The position numbers and the translations under genes are program-made. Below the pieces are notes generated by a model. It ran no database searches. It was not told the origin of the DNA and was given only the letters and a program-made list of their open reading frames with translations. This document shows positions 9,501 through 21,500 of a stretch of 23,873 nt of DNA, piece after piece. The DNA lies in the NCBI GenBank assembly GCA_049423065.1, contig JBMSQB010000072.1:1-23873 (forward strand), given 5' to 3'. Origin of the DNA: SYIM01 sp041182885 (lineage in GTDB: Bacteria > Pseudomonadota > Gammaproteobacteria > Burkholderiales > Burkholderiaceae_E). Numbering within the stretch: the stretch's first letter is position 1; the number at the start of each line of letters is the position of its first letter.

Positions 9501-12500
9501 CTACTCCGACACGTCGCGCTGGCAGCTCGCCACCGACTTTGCCGACGCCGATACCGTCCAGACGCTCACCACCATCATTGAAGATGCGGGCATCGATCTG
9601 GCCGATCGCGACATGCTGCGCGCCAATGCGCTGTATTCAACGGCCGACGGCACGATCTGGAAATACACCAATGAAGACGGTGAAGTTTCCATCGAGGAAG
9701 GCGACCTGGTTGCCGACGTCGATGACGACAACGCGATCTACGAATACCTGGGTGATGACGAAGAGGCCTTCAATCTCGACGAGGCCGACTTCAGCGACGA
9801 AGACCTGTGGGAGCTGGTCGAGCCCGATACGGTTGAGCTGCGCAAGGGCGACACCGTCAAGATTGCGCCCTCGCACGGCGAGGGCGGCACAGCCGGCGCG
9901 GTCTATCGCTATTTCGGCAAGAACAACCAGAGCGTCAACCTGTCGACGGTCGACTACACCGACGACAGCCAGTGGGAGCTCGTCAAACCCGAACTCAATC
10001 TGGCGGTCATTGAACCCGGCCAGAGCTGGCGGATCGTCGATGGCGCGGGCGACAGCTACACCATCGTCAAGCGACTGCGCGCCGACGGCAGCTACGATGT
10101 CTCGGTCAACCGGGTCAACATCAACGCGGTGTCGGTTGCGGCGTCGGCTGCCATCGGCGTTTCGGCGGGCGGCCAGGGGCTGGCCTTCAGCGGCGCGGGC
10201 GCGATTGCGGTCAACACCATCCGCGGCAATACCGATGCGCTCATCATCGGCAGCGTGGTCGAGAGCGCGGGCGATCTCAAGGTCAGTGCCTCGAGCGACA
10301 GCAGCATTGCAGCCACCATTGCCGCGCTGTCGGTAGCCATTGCCGGCAGCGGCGGCGGCAGTGCGGTGGGCGCCTCCATCGGTATTGCGGTGGCGCGCAA
10401 CTTCATCGGCGCCGAAGGTTTCGGCCTGGCAGGCGATGAAGCCATCTCCACCATCACCGCTCAGGCGATCGACTCCGAACTGATCGCCGAGGGCACGCTC
10501 AGCATCACCGCAGAGGGCAATCAGGGCATCGATGCGCTGGTCGTGTCGGGCTCGGCCGCGGTCGCGCTGGGCACCGGCAACTCGATCGGCATCAGCGGCT
10601 CGGGCGTCTGGGCCGAGAACTACATCGGCACCCGGCTGTCTGCGGGCATCACCACCTTCGAGGAGCCGCGCGAGCGCGCCAATTCGATCGAAGCGGGCAG
10701 CGTGGTCATCCGCGCGGTTGACGCTTCCACGATCGATGCCTGGGCGGGCGCGGTGTCGGTTGCGGCCGCGCTGGGCGTGGGCAATGGCCTTGCGGTGTCG
10801 ATCGGCGTCACGCTTGCGCGCAATGTGATCGATGGCGTGGTGTTTGCAGGCATCAACGGTGCCGAGTTGCAAAGCGCGGGCGACGTTGACGTCAACGCAC
10901 TGTCCGATTACAGGATCGACGCCTTTGCGCTTGCCGCGTCGGCCGCCATTGGTCTGGGCGTGGGCAACGGCGTGGGTATCAGCGGCGCGGGTGCCTCGGC
11001 ACTGAACGTGATCGTGGGCGATGCCTATGCGCGGATCGAGGACAGTGCGCTCGCCGCAGGCGGCACGGTTACGGTTGATGCATCGTCTTCAAGCCTGATC
11101 GAGTCCACCATCATCTCGGCCTCGATCGGCGTGGGCGTGGGCGCCGGCAATGGCTTTGGCGCGTCGGTGGGGGTGTCGCTCGCCCGCAATTTTGTTGGCT
11201 ACAACCCGTATGAATACGCGGGCGCTGTCACCTACCGGCAGAGCGAAGACAACCCCGACCGCATCAAAAAGGGCGACACCGTCCTGATGGGCGCAAAGTC
11301 GGGCGCACGCGCGGGCGAGGTCTACGAATACATCGGCGACGATGACATCGAAGGCGAAGACGCCGACGAAGACGGTACGCAGGACGACATCTTCCTTTCG
11401 CAGGATCTGGCCGACTCCAGCAAGTGGAAGCAGCTGCTGACCGAGTCGGCCAACGAGATTCACGCGCTCTTCATCAAGTCTTCGCTCACGCGCTATGAGC
11501 CGCCGGCCGATGATGAGGCCGACCCGGACACCGAGACCGAAGTCGATCCGCTGGACGACCCGGAGGCGCCGGTCACGGCCACTTCGCTCGTGATTTCGGC
11601 CACCAACCGCCAGGCGATTGATACCAGCGTGTTTGCGGGTTCGGCCGCGGCCTCGGTCGGCGGTGGCGTGTCGGTTGCGATTTCCGGTGCAGGCGGCAGC
11701 GCCACCAACCGCATCAACACCAATACGCTCGCTGCCATCCGCGACACCACGCAGGAGCTGGACGCGGACAAAACGCCCACCGTCACCGGCGTCGACATCG
11801 ATGGCGATGTGACGGTCACGGCCGAAGACATCGCGAGCATCCGCTCGTCGGTGATGGCGGTGTCGATTGCCGCTGCCTTTGGCGTCAATGGCGCGTCATT
11901 TGCAATCGGTGTCGCGGTGGCCAACAACACCATCGATGGCTCGGTGCGCGCGCAGATCGACCGCGCCACCATCGACACCCTGGGCGCGGTCGACGTCCAC
12001 GCCTTCCACAAGCCTTCAATCGAGTCCTACTCCACCGCCGTTGCGGTGGCCATTACCGGTGCGATCGGCGGGGCGATCGCGGGCGGTGGCGCGAACTCCT
12101 ACAACACGGTGGCCACCGCGGTGAATGCGGTGATCGATCGTTCGGGCACCACGCCGGTGGAGAGCAGCAGCCCGTTTGGCTGGAGCGAGGTGATCGCCGA
12201 CGCGGGCGTGAGCGTGCTGGCTGAAAACGACATCGACCTCTACAACGAGGTGTTCGCCGCCGCCGCCGCGTTCGGCCTGATTGCGGCTGCGGCCGCCGGC
12301 ACGGTCACCGAGAACGAAGTTGCGTCGGTGCTGAACGCATCGATCTCGGGCACCGAGGTCATTACCGACAAGTCGTCCACGGTCGAGATCCGTGCCCATG
12401 CCGACCAGGGCTCGTGGGCGGAATCCCACGCCCTGTCGGTGAGCTCGGGCGCATCGATGGGCCTGGCTTCGGTCACCACCATCGACCGCAGCGTGGCGCG

Positions 12501-15500
12501 CGCGGGGCTGGGCGATGATGTACAGATCGACACCGGGCGGCTGCGCATTGACGGCTATGCCACCGACTCGGTCTATCAGCTGGCCACCGCCTCGAGCGGC
12601 GGCCTGTTCGTGGGTATTGCGGGCGCAGACTCCACCTTGACGCTGATCGGCGAGTCGTACGCCACCATCGGCAGCCGCAACCGGGTTGAGGCGAACACGG
12701 TCCATGTCACGTCGGAGCGCGAAAACAACTTCGATGCGCGCTCGGAAAATCTCGCTGTCGGCGCGCTGGCGGGCAGCGGCGCGGCAATGACCAATGCGGT
12801 GCGCGGCATTTCGCAGGTCGATATCGGTGAGCAGTCCACGATCAACGCTGAAACGGTGGTGATTCGTGCGAAGAATGCGGCGGACAAAACCGCGATGTCG
12901 GCCACGCAAGACTCGCTCGATTCGACATCGGCAGGCCTAGGCGCCATCACCGCGATTACGCTCTCCACCACCGTTGGCGCGCCCACGCTGCGCTTTGGCT
13001 CGATGGTGACTATCGCCCCGGGCGCCGAAATTACCGTGCAGTCCGATACCGCCACCGGCGGCACGCTGGACATCTCCACCTACACCAACGTCGACATCAT
13101 CGACAAGGTGCGGGTCGACGGCTACGGTGGCCTCGCGATCAACGTTGCGCTCGCCGATCAGTCGGCCGACCTGGTGTCGGGGATTCAGGCCGACGGCGCA
13201 AGCCTTCGCAACTTCAGCGGCGATGTGCTGCTCACCACCCGCACCGATGCCGACCTCACGGCAGCGGCCAACGTCGGCTCGGGCGGCGCGATCGCGGGGG
13301 CCAATGCCAACGCGTTCAGCAACCTCTCCACCAACAACTCGATCTTCCTCACCGATACCGAGCTGCTTGGCACCGATGTGAAGCTGCGCTCGGGGCAGGA
13401 TGCCAACCGCGTGCCGAACCTGCTCATGAACACGGCGCGCTCCGACATGAAGGTCATCGCGCTCCAGGGCTTGGGCATTCCGATCGTCGAGGCGACGATC
13501 GACGAGACCAATGCGGTGCGGCTCCTGGGCGATACCGCCGTGCGCGCGGTGCGTGACATTGAAATGATCGCCGAGCCCGGTACCGGCGGTGATGAGCGTG
13601 CGCGCCACCGCGGCAAGACGGTGAACCTGACCAGCACCCCGTACTACGCCAATCTCGACGGCTCGGGCACGGTTCGAAGCATCAACGCGGTCGAGGTGGG
13701 CCCGACGGCCAAGCTCGAAGCCGGTGTCAATTACCGCACCGAAGTGCTCATCCTGCCGATTCTGGTGAAGGGCGCGCTCAACAGCCCCTATCCGCAGGAT
13801 CTCACGACGGCGCCGGCCTTCACCCAGGACCGGCTGGGCCAGGATCTGACCGAGGCCGAAAAAACCGCACTCGGACTCGACCCCGCGCAGCGCTATGAAT
13901 TTGCGCGCATCGAGATGGAAGAGGTTGCGATTGGCGTGAGCGAAGGCACGGTGGTTGAAGCCGTGCCCGGTGCGTTCAGCAAGGCGATCCCTGGCAAGCG
14001 CTACTACCAGTACACGCCGGCAGCCTCGACCAACACCGATTCGAATCTGGTGCTTGACCGGCAGGACTACACCAACAGCCGGCTATGGACGCCGATCGAG
14101 CCTCACCACCAGTTCAACCGTACCAACACGTACATCACGATGCGGGTGGAAACCGGCCAGATCGTCCGCACCGACTCAGGCCAGTGGTACAAGCGCATCG
14201 GCCCGGGCATCACGATCAACCGGGCCGAGAGCTTCGAGACTGGCTGGAGCGACATCATCTCGATTGCAAGCGACAAGGGCGTGAGCCTGGCGATGGCGCT
14301 TGCCGACGACTTCTATGTGGTCAAGCCCAAGGATCTGGCGCTGCCGCAGCTGGTGTATGCCAACGTTGCCAATACGCTCTTCGAAGACCGCGCCAAGATC
14401 GTTGGCTGGATCGAGAGCCACTCGGGCAACGCCGAGATGGTGGCGCGTTACCAGGCGCTTCTCGAGCAGATCGACTCCAAGCTCAAGAAACTGGGCCTGG
14501 CCGAAACCGTCAATGGCGTGACCGCTGCGCGCGCGGCCTTCGACCAGCTGTTCCTGCGACTGCCCCCGGTCACCGCCTCGGGCGGCGGCATCTATGTCTA
14601 TGCCGACGACCAAAGCCGCACCTCGGTCGAGTCTGCAGTCAATGGTGGCCGTGCCATTGCGCACGGCAGCGCGAGCGTCAACATCAGCAACACCACGCCG
14701 TTTGGTCTGGTCATCAACGACATCGGCATCCTGTCTTCGGGCCGCACCGACCTGATCGGCAAGGAACTGGTGACGATGGCGGCCGGTACCACCTGGTTCA
14801 AGGGCATTCGGTTGGGGCATGGCGGCACCGAGCCCGGAGCCAGCGTGGTGCGCGTCACCCAGAATGCGTGGCCGAATGAGTGGTATTCGGTAGGTGGCAC
14901 CTTCAAGATTCCCGATGCGCCGCAAGACCTCTATGTGCGCGGCCGCATCAGCAATGCCAGCGGCGACCTGTATCTCACCAACCTTGATGGCAGCATCAAC
15001 GTTACGGGCGAATTGCGCGCGCGGTCGGTCAAGCTCACCGCGTTTGGCGACTTCAATCTGGCCACCGAAGACTGGTACCACAGCGGTGCCGATCCGCAGC
15101 AGTACATGTCGTGGTTTGATTATTATGGCCGGGGGCTTTCACACTGGTTCAACCCCAACCGCCAGCCCAGGGACTACCAGATCAGCGAGAGCGATCTGGC
15201 CAACAGCAAGGCGATTCTCGACGCCATCGCCGCCAACGCGGCCCGCGCCTCGCTCGTGTTCGCGCTGGGCGAGATCAACATCAATGCGCGCTATCTCAAT
15301 GTCAACGGACTGATCCAATCCGGCGTCGACAGCATCGACCTCACGTTCACGCCGCAGTTCAACCCCTGGCGCACCAGCAATCTGAACGACAACAACGGCA
15401 AGCTGCTGCCGGGCATCGAATTTGGCGGCGAGCTCAAGCTCCAGTCGGTCGATGGCGCGTTCGATGCCGAGGAAGGCCTGATCCTGCTCGACGACATCAA

Positions 15501-18500
15501 GCCGAGCGCGGGGGTCATCAACCTGACCGGCCAGATCGTCAGCACCGGCAACGGCAGGCTGCGTGTGGCAAGCGGCTATGCGGCGGTGAACATCGTCAAC
15601 CAGACCGCTTACCGGCTGGCGGTGGGCGCGATCGATGTGTCGGAAAACCGGGTGGGCCGCATCACCATCACCGATACCGACAACCTGCGCCGCGAAGTCT
15701 TCACCGTGAGCGACGGGAAGATGGAGCGCGAGTATCTGCAGGGCACGCTCGAGCAGGCGGAGGGCGGGGCCAGCAGCATCATCTACCGGCGGCAGAACCT
15801 GGTCACCGGCTTGCAGGCCGATCGAAGCGCGTGGGACTACACGCCGATCCTCTATCAGCCCGAACTCGACCGCTACTACGTCTGGGCCACCGGACAGGCC
15901 AAGACGCGCACCACGATCAAGATCTACGAGCAGAAGAGTTTCAATCTGGTGGGCTGGGACTGGGACTGGCTGGCGGCCGACGCCGAAGCCAAGTTCACCG
16001 ACACCAAGTACACCGATGGCTCGCCGCTGCGCGAATCCGAGGTGTTGATCGAGGCGGGCTCAAGCACCAAAGATCTGATCGATGGCAATGAGCTCTTTAT
16101 CGCCTCGTATGTGGAAAAGGCCAATCCGGCGATCAAGCTGACCGAAGATGTTTCGCTGGTTCGAGACGTGTTCGACAACAAGCTCTATCGCTGGGTGGGC
16201 GATACCGGAACCGTCACCTTCCCGGTGCTTGATTTCACCGATGAAGACGATTGGGAGTTCGTTGCGCAGCTCACGGGTGGCGAGCAGATCCTCGACGAAG
16301 AAAAGGTCAAGCAGTACGCGGGCCAGCCCCAGTACCACACGGTCTGGGAAAGCACCGAGTCGGAGAAGATCCAGTACAACAAGAAAGACTGGAAGCCGGC
16401 CGTTGCCGACAGCAGATATGACAGCGACTTCAACAATCAGGAAGTCATTGAAGACCCGCCAATCGTCACCGGTGGCGGCTGGCTGCGTGAAAAAACCGTC
16501 ACCACCAAAACCACCACCATCACCGGCCTGAAAGATTTCTACACCTATGCGCTGAAGGCCGACCAGCCGATTGCGATCGAAGCCATGCTGGGCTCGCGCC
16601 AGCAGACGATCAACATCCAGACGCCGGGCAAGCTCGAACTGCGCAGCAACATCTCTTACGGCAACTCAACCGGCAACGACGACTACGACAGCTTCAAGCC
16701 GATTGCGCTGTCCTCGAACGCGCTCGAGGTGGCGGGCACGGCGGTGTTCTCGGGTGCGGTGCCCGACATCAAGTCGAACAGCGATGTCACGATCCGCATC
16801 AAGGATCCGCGCGGCAAGCTCAATGTGGTTGCCACCGGCGACATCACGATCGAGCAGATCGACAACAAGAAGCGCGCGGCGCCGCTGCGAATCGGTCAGG
16901 TCATTGCCGCCACCTATGAACTGAATGGCGAGCCGCTGAAAGCGGGCGAAGGCTTCGACCAGTTCGATCAGCTGAGCATTGGCCAGGCGCACGAGGTGCG
17001 GGTGCTGTCGACCGACGGCATTCTGGGCATCGGCGCCACCTCGCGGATCATCGGGGGCGTCATTCAGCTCGATGGCGGCGACGGTCTGGTTGCGGCCCGG
17101 GTCGACAGCAATATCGCGGGCGACGGCGGTCTGGCTGCGCGCGCGCTCGGCAGCATCAACCTGGTTGAAACCAACGGCGATCTGCGGCTGATCGAGCCCA
17201 CCGCCTGGGATGATGCCAAGGCTTCGGTTGAAGCCGGCGGCATGGTGAACAACGACAAGGGCGAGCTGGAGTACGCACCGCAGGACATCACCATCGAGGT
17301 CACGCGCGGCGCGTTGCTCGATGCGGCGTTCGAGCGCAATGTGGTGAGCGAGTCGGAGATCGCCGAGCTCAACGAGCGCGTCAGGCCCAGCGATATCGAC
17401 AGCATCAATGAGCGGTTTGGCAGCGTCAGCAAAATGGACGAGCTCGCCCGCTATGCGCTGGCGCCGGACCTGATGGCGCTCCTGTATCCGCACATGAATG
17501 TGCAGGTGCCGGAAACCGCAGATGCCGAGATGTCCAACCTGCGCGGCCGCAACATCGTCATTTCGGCCTCTGACGGCCTGTCGGGGCCGCCTGCGGGCTC
17601 GGTCACCCAGGCCGAGGGCGCACTGATCGCGTCGTGGGATCCGGTGGGCGAACACGATGCCGAGTCCCAGGACGGCATTGCAGGCAAGGTGTCGGCGGGT
17701 GCTGCGATCACGGTCGGTCCGCTCAAGCAGACCGCCGAGAATCTCGGGCTCGAGGTCGAGCCGGTGGCGCCCAGCGTTGCGCTGGACCGGTTGCCCGCAT
17801 TCGGGCGTGTGTTTGGCGATCAGATCAATCGCGATGCCTATCTGAGTGCCACGATCAAGCCGGCCGATGGCAAGGTGGTTCGCCTTGACCGCATCACGCT
17901 CAGCACCGACCAGGCAGCGGCGTTCGCGGGCGCGCAGTATGCGGCGCTTGCCACCAGCCAGGACGGCTTCGAATATCTCTACGAGATCTATCCGCAACAG
18001 GCCTTGACGGCCGAGACCTGGACCTTTGTGCTCGGGCGCCGGATCGAATACAGCGGCGTCAATCTGCAGCTCGATGAGGGCTTGCAGATCGGTTCTGAAA
18101 CCGAAATCCGCATCTATGCCTGGGGCATGCCCAGCCAGCCGCTCGATGCCGACATCACCACGCTGCAGGCCTCGCCCGGCGGCGCATCGCCCCAGGGCCA
18201 GGATGTGGCGCGCGTGAACGACGGCGACATCGACACCGCCTACCGGAACGTCGCGGGCCCGGGCAGCGGCTTCCAGGTGACCTATGCCACCGCCCGGGTC
18301 ATCGACCAGATGGATCTGGTGGCGGCGGTCGACCATCCCGGCTGGGATCCGGTCGACTTCGAGGTGTATGGCTCAAACGACGAGGCGCCCGACTGGGTGC
18401 TGGGCACCTGGACGCTGCTGGGCGATGGCCCCACGGGCCTCACCGAAGCGCGCAGTTCGCGCAGTACCGTGGGCTTTGAAAACGCCACCGAGTACAAGCA

Positions 18501-21500
18501 CTACAAGGTCGTGTTCCCCAACATCCGGGGCGGCGAGTTCCTGGCGGGCGTTGAGCAGCGCGAAGTGCAGATCGCAGACGTTCAGCTCTATTCGCGCGAG
18601 ACCGGCATTGCGGTGAGCCGCAACCTGTCCGAGCCGGTCACCTCGAGCAAATCGGGTGGCAGCGGGCTGCAGATCTTCGGCGCGGTCTATGACGCACCCG
18701 AGCTTCTGACGAGCTTTGTGCCCGGCGCGGGTGCCAGCGGCGAGACGCCGCTCGTGGCCAACACGGCGCAGGGCGGCTTTACGGTGGGCGACCTCTGGCA
18801 GTCCACGCCGGTGGCGGCGCAGTCCGACGGCAACTGGCCCGCATTCCAGAACGAGTTCTCAAGCGAGTACGACCCCGAGCGCTTCATCAGCTTCACGATC
18901 ACGCCCGGGTCCACGCAAAGCGGCAACAAGCTGGTGCGGGTCTCCGAGATCGAGCTGACCACCGAAAGCTTCACCGCGAAGGGCGCACGCTTTGCGGCCG
19001 TCTCCCACAGCGGCAACGGCTTTGAGTCGAGGGTCGTGGCCGAACTCGACCCCGCGACCAAGGTCGAGACGATCCGCTTTGATCTTGGCAACCTCGAGGT
19101 CAGCGAGGAAACCGAGTTCCGCATCTACGTCTGGGGCATGGAAGTTCCCACCGACGCCGACGGCAACCCCATCGAGGGCGGCGATGCCGAGTTCCTGTCC
19201 GCTACCGACGCCACCGGCGGCGCGGCGGGCCTGCGCGTGCTCGGCTGGGTTGAAAACCAGCCGGCCAAGCCGATCGAGGCCGACATTGGCCAGTCCAGCC
19301 CGCGGATCGTGGTGGGCAATCCCGGCAACATCGCCGCACTGCCCGAGTCGCAGCGCGCCCTGCTCGCCAAGGCAAGCCCCGATGATGTGGTGGACATCCG
19401 CTACCAGACCTGGGAATACCTGGGCGACAACAACACGATCGACCTCGCCGACGAGGGTGTGTTCATCAGCCCCAATCTGTGGCGCAAGGTCGGCATCAAC
19501 GAGGTGGCCTCGGGCGAGCTGCCCGTGCTGGCATCCACCGACGGCTTTGCCGATGTGCAGCGCGGCCAGTGGGTCGAGGACCGCCGCACGGTGCTTGCGG
19601 TCACGCTTCAGATCGTCGACGACCTCGACATTGCTGCGGCCGGCATGGTGGCGGCCAACTCCGAAGGCGAGCTGATCCTGGCGGTCGATGGCGACCTGCA
19701 GATCGACAACGGCAGCCGCAGCGGCCTCACCATCAGCGGCTTGCAGGCCACCGGCGAAATCCGGGTCGATGCGACCGGCGGCATCTATGTGGTCGAGTCG
19801 CCGGCGATCACCGGCGCGGTGATCCGCTCCGGTGGCGATCTCACGCTGGTTGCGCGCGGCGAGGCCGACAGCGAACAAGTCGAGTCGGTGGTGGAAGGCG
19901 GGGTGTTCCGTCTGGGCTCGGTTGAAGTGGCCGACGCCGACGGAAAGCTGACGAGCGTGCCTGTCACGCAGATGCTGGTCTTTGACTTGCCGGCGGCCGC
20001 CATCGTCAAGGTGGATGCAGCGGGCGATGTCAGCCTCGAGCGCCTGTCGCGCGAGACGCGTGGCGAAGCCAGCACGCTTCGCACCGGCGGCATCCATGCG
20101 GGCGGCGATCTCACGCTCAAGGTGTCCGACGGCAATCTCATGGCATCGGGCCGCGCCTGGGACAGCGAGGTGATCCACCTCTCCGGCCAGGCGATGAACC
20201 TGGATGTGATCGACACGCCCAAGAGCAATTTCACGTCGGTGGCGATCGGCTCGCGGGCAACGCCGCTCACGATCGATGCCGACACGCTGCAGGCGCGTAC
20301 GCGCACAGCGGGCGCATCGGTCATTGCGGTGCACGATATCGACGATCTGGTGATCGATGGTCCGGGCTGGGCCGCTGTGCCCGGCAGCGTGCCGGTCAAG
20401 GGCGGGCTCAAGATCTCCTATGACGGCTCGATCCTGGTGCGCGCCGAGGGGTCGATCGATGTGCGCGGCCTGGTCGAGATGAGTTTTGATCCGCGCGGCG
20501 CGGTGCTGTTCGAGGCACTCGACGGCGACCTCACGTTCGACGGCGGCTCGGTGCTGATGGGAAGCGGCACGCTCAGCCTGATCGCAAGCGGCGACATCAT
20601 TCAGCGCGGCGTGTCGCGTATCGAGAATCCGAACAGCTTCAGCGATGCGTTCACCGCAATCGACATCGAGGCGGGCGGAAGCTTCGTGCAAGAAACCAAG
20701 AGCCGCATTGCAACGCGCGGCGACAAGGCCGGCCCGATCCGGATTGCCGCGCAGGGCGACATCGTGGTGTCCGAGGTCGATGCAGGCGTGGGCGCCATGC
20801 TGATCAGCTCGGCTGCGGGCAGCGTGGTGGAAGCCGCGCCAATGGTGGTGGTCGAGCAGGGCGGTTCAACCGTCACCACGCTGCAGGCGGGCAACCTGCA
20901 GGGCGTCAACCTCATCGCCGGACAGCTCGCGATATCGGTCGACGGCAGCGTGGGTCGGGTCGGCCGTCAGCTGTCGGCGCTGGGCATCGAGGCGAAGCAG
21001 CTCGCGCTCGAGGCGCCTGGTGGCGCGGCGCTCACGGCCAAGGGTTCGGTGTCGATTGGTGCGGTGAGCGTGCCCGGCTACCGTGTCGACTGGAACAATT
21101 TTGGCAGTGCGCGCGCGCAACCGGCGTTCGAACTTGCCGGTGTCACGACGGGCGAGGCGGCTGAAGCCGATGCGCTCGCGGTGCAGGACGCCCCCACCGA
21201 TGCGGTAACGCTCGCCTATGGCGGGCCCACCCTCACCGGTTCCGGATCGTTCTCGCTGCGCGCAAGCGGCGCGGTGAAGGTGTCGGGCGATGTCGAAATT
21301 CGCGGTGGCGGCAACCTGCTCCTGCAATCCGATGACGCGATCACCGTTGCCGAAATGGCAACGGTATCGGTGCTCGGAGGCGCCGGTGCGGCATCGGGTT
21401 CGTTGAGCCTCAACTCGAAGAAGGCGATCACGCTCGCCTCGGCGAGCGCGCTCGTCACCGAAGGTGGCGACATCGATCTCGAGTCGAGTCAGGCCGGCGT

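Noticed and set aside
12247..12300. Transmembrane helix (Ala-rich EVFAAAAAFGLIAAAAAG)
   Set aside because: It sits inside a Gly/Ala beta array with the same periodicity on both sides, with charged strands nearby. One small-residue stretch is better explained as solenoid core.
16666..20691. Long antisense frames at 16666-18336 and 18859-20691
   Set aside because: They lie opposite well-formed modules (paired modules and haemagglutinin-like repeats). Their Arg/His/Ala/Asp-rich translation shows no family features.
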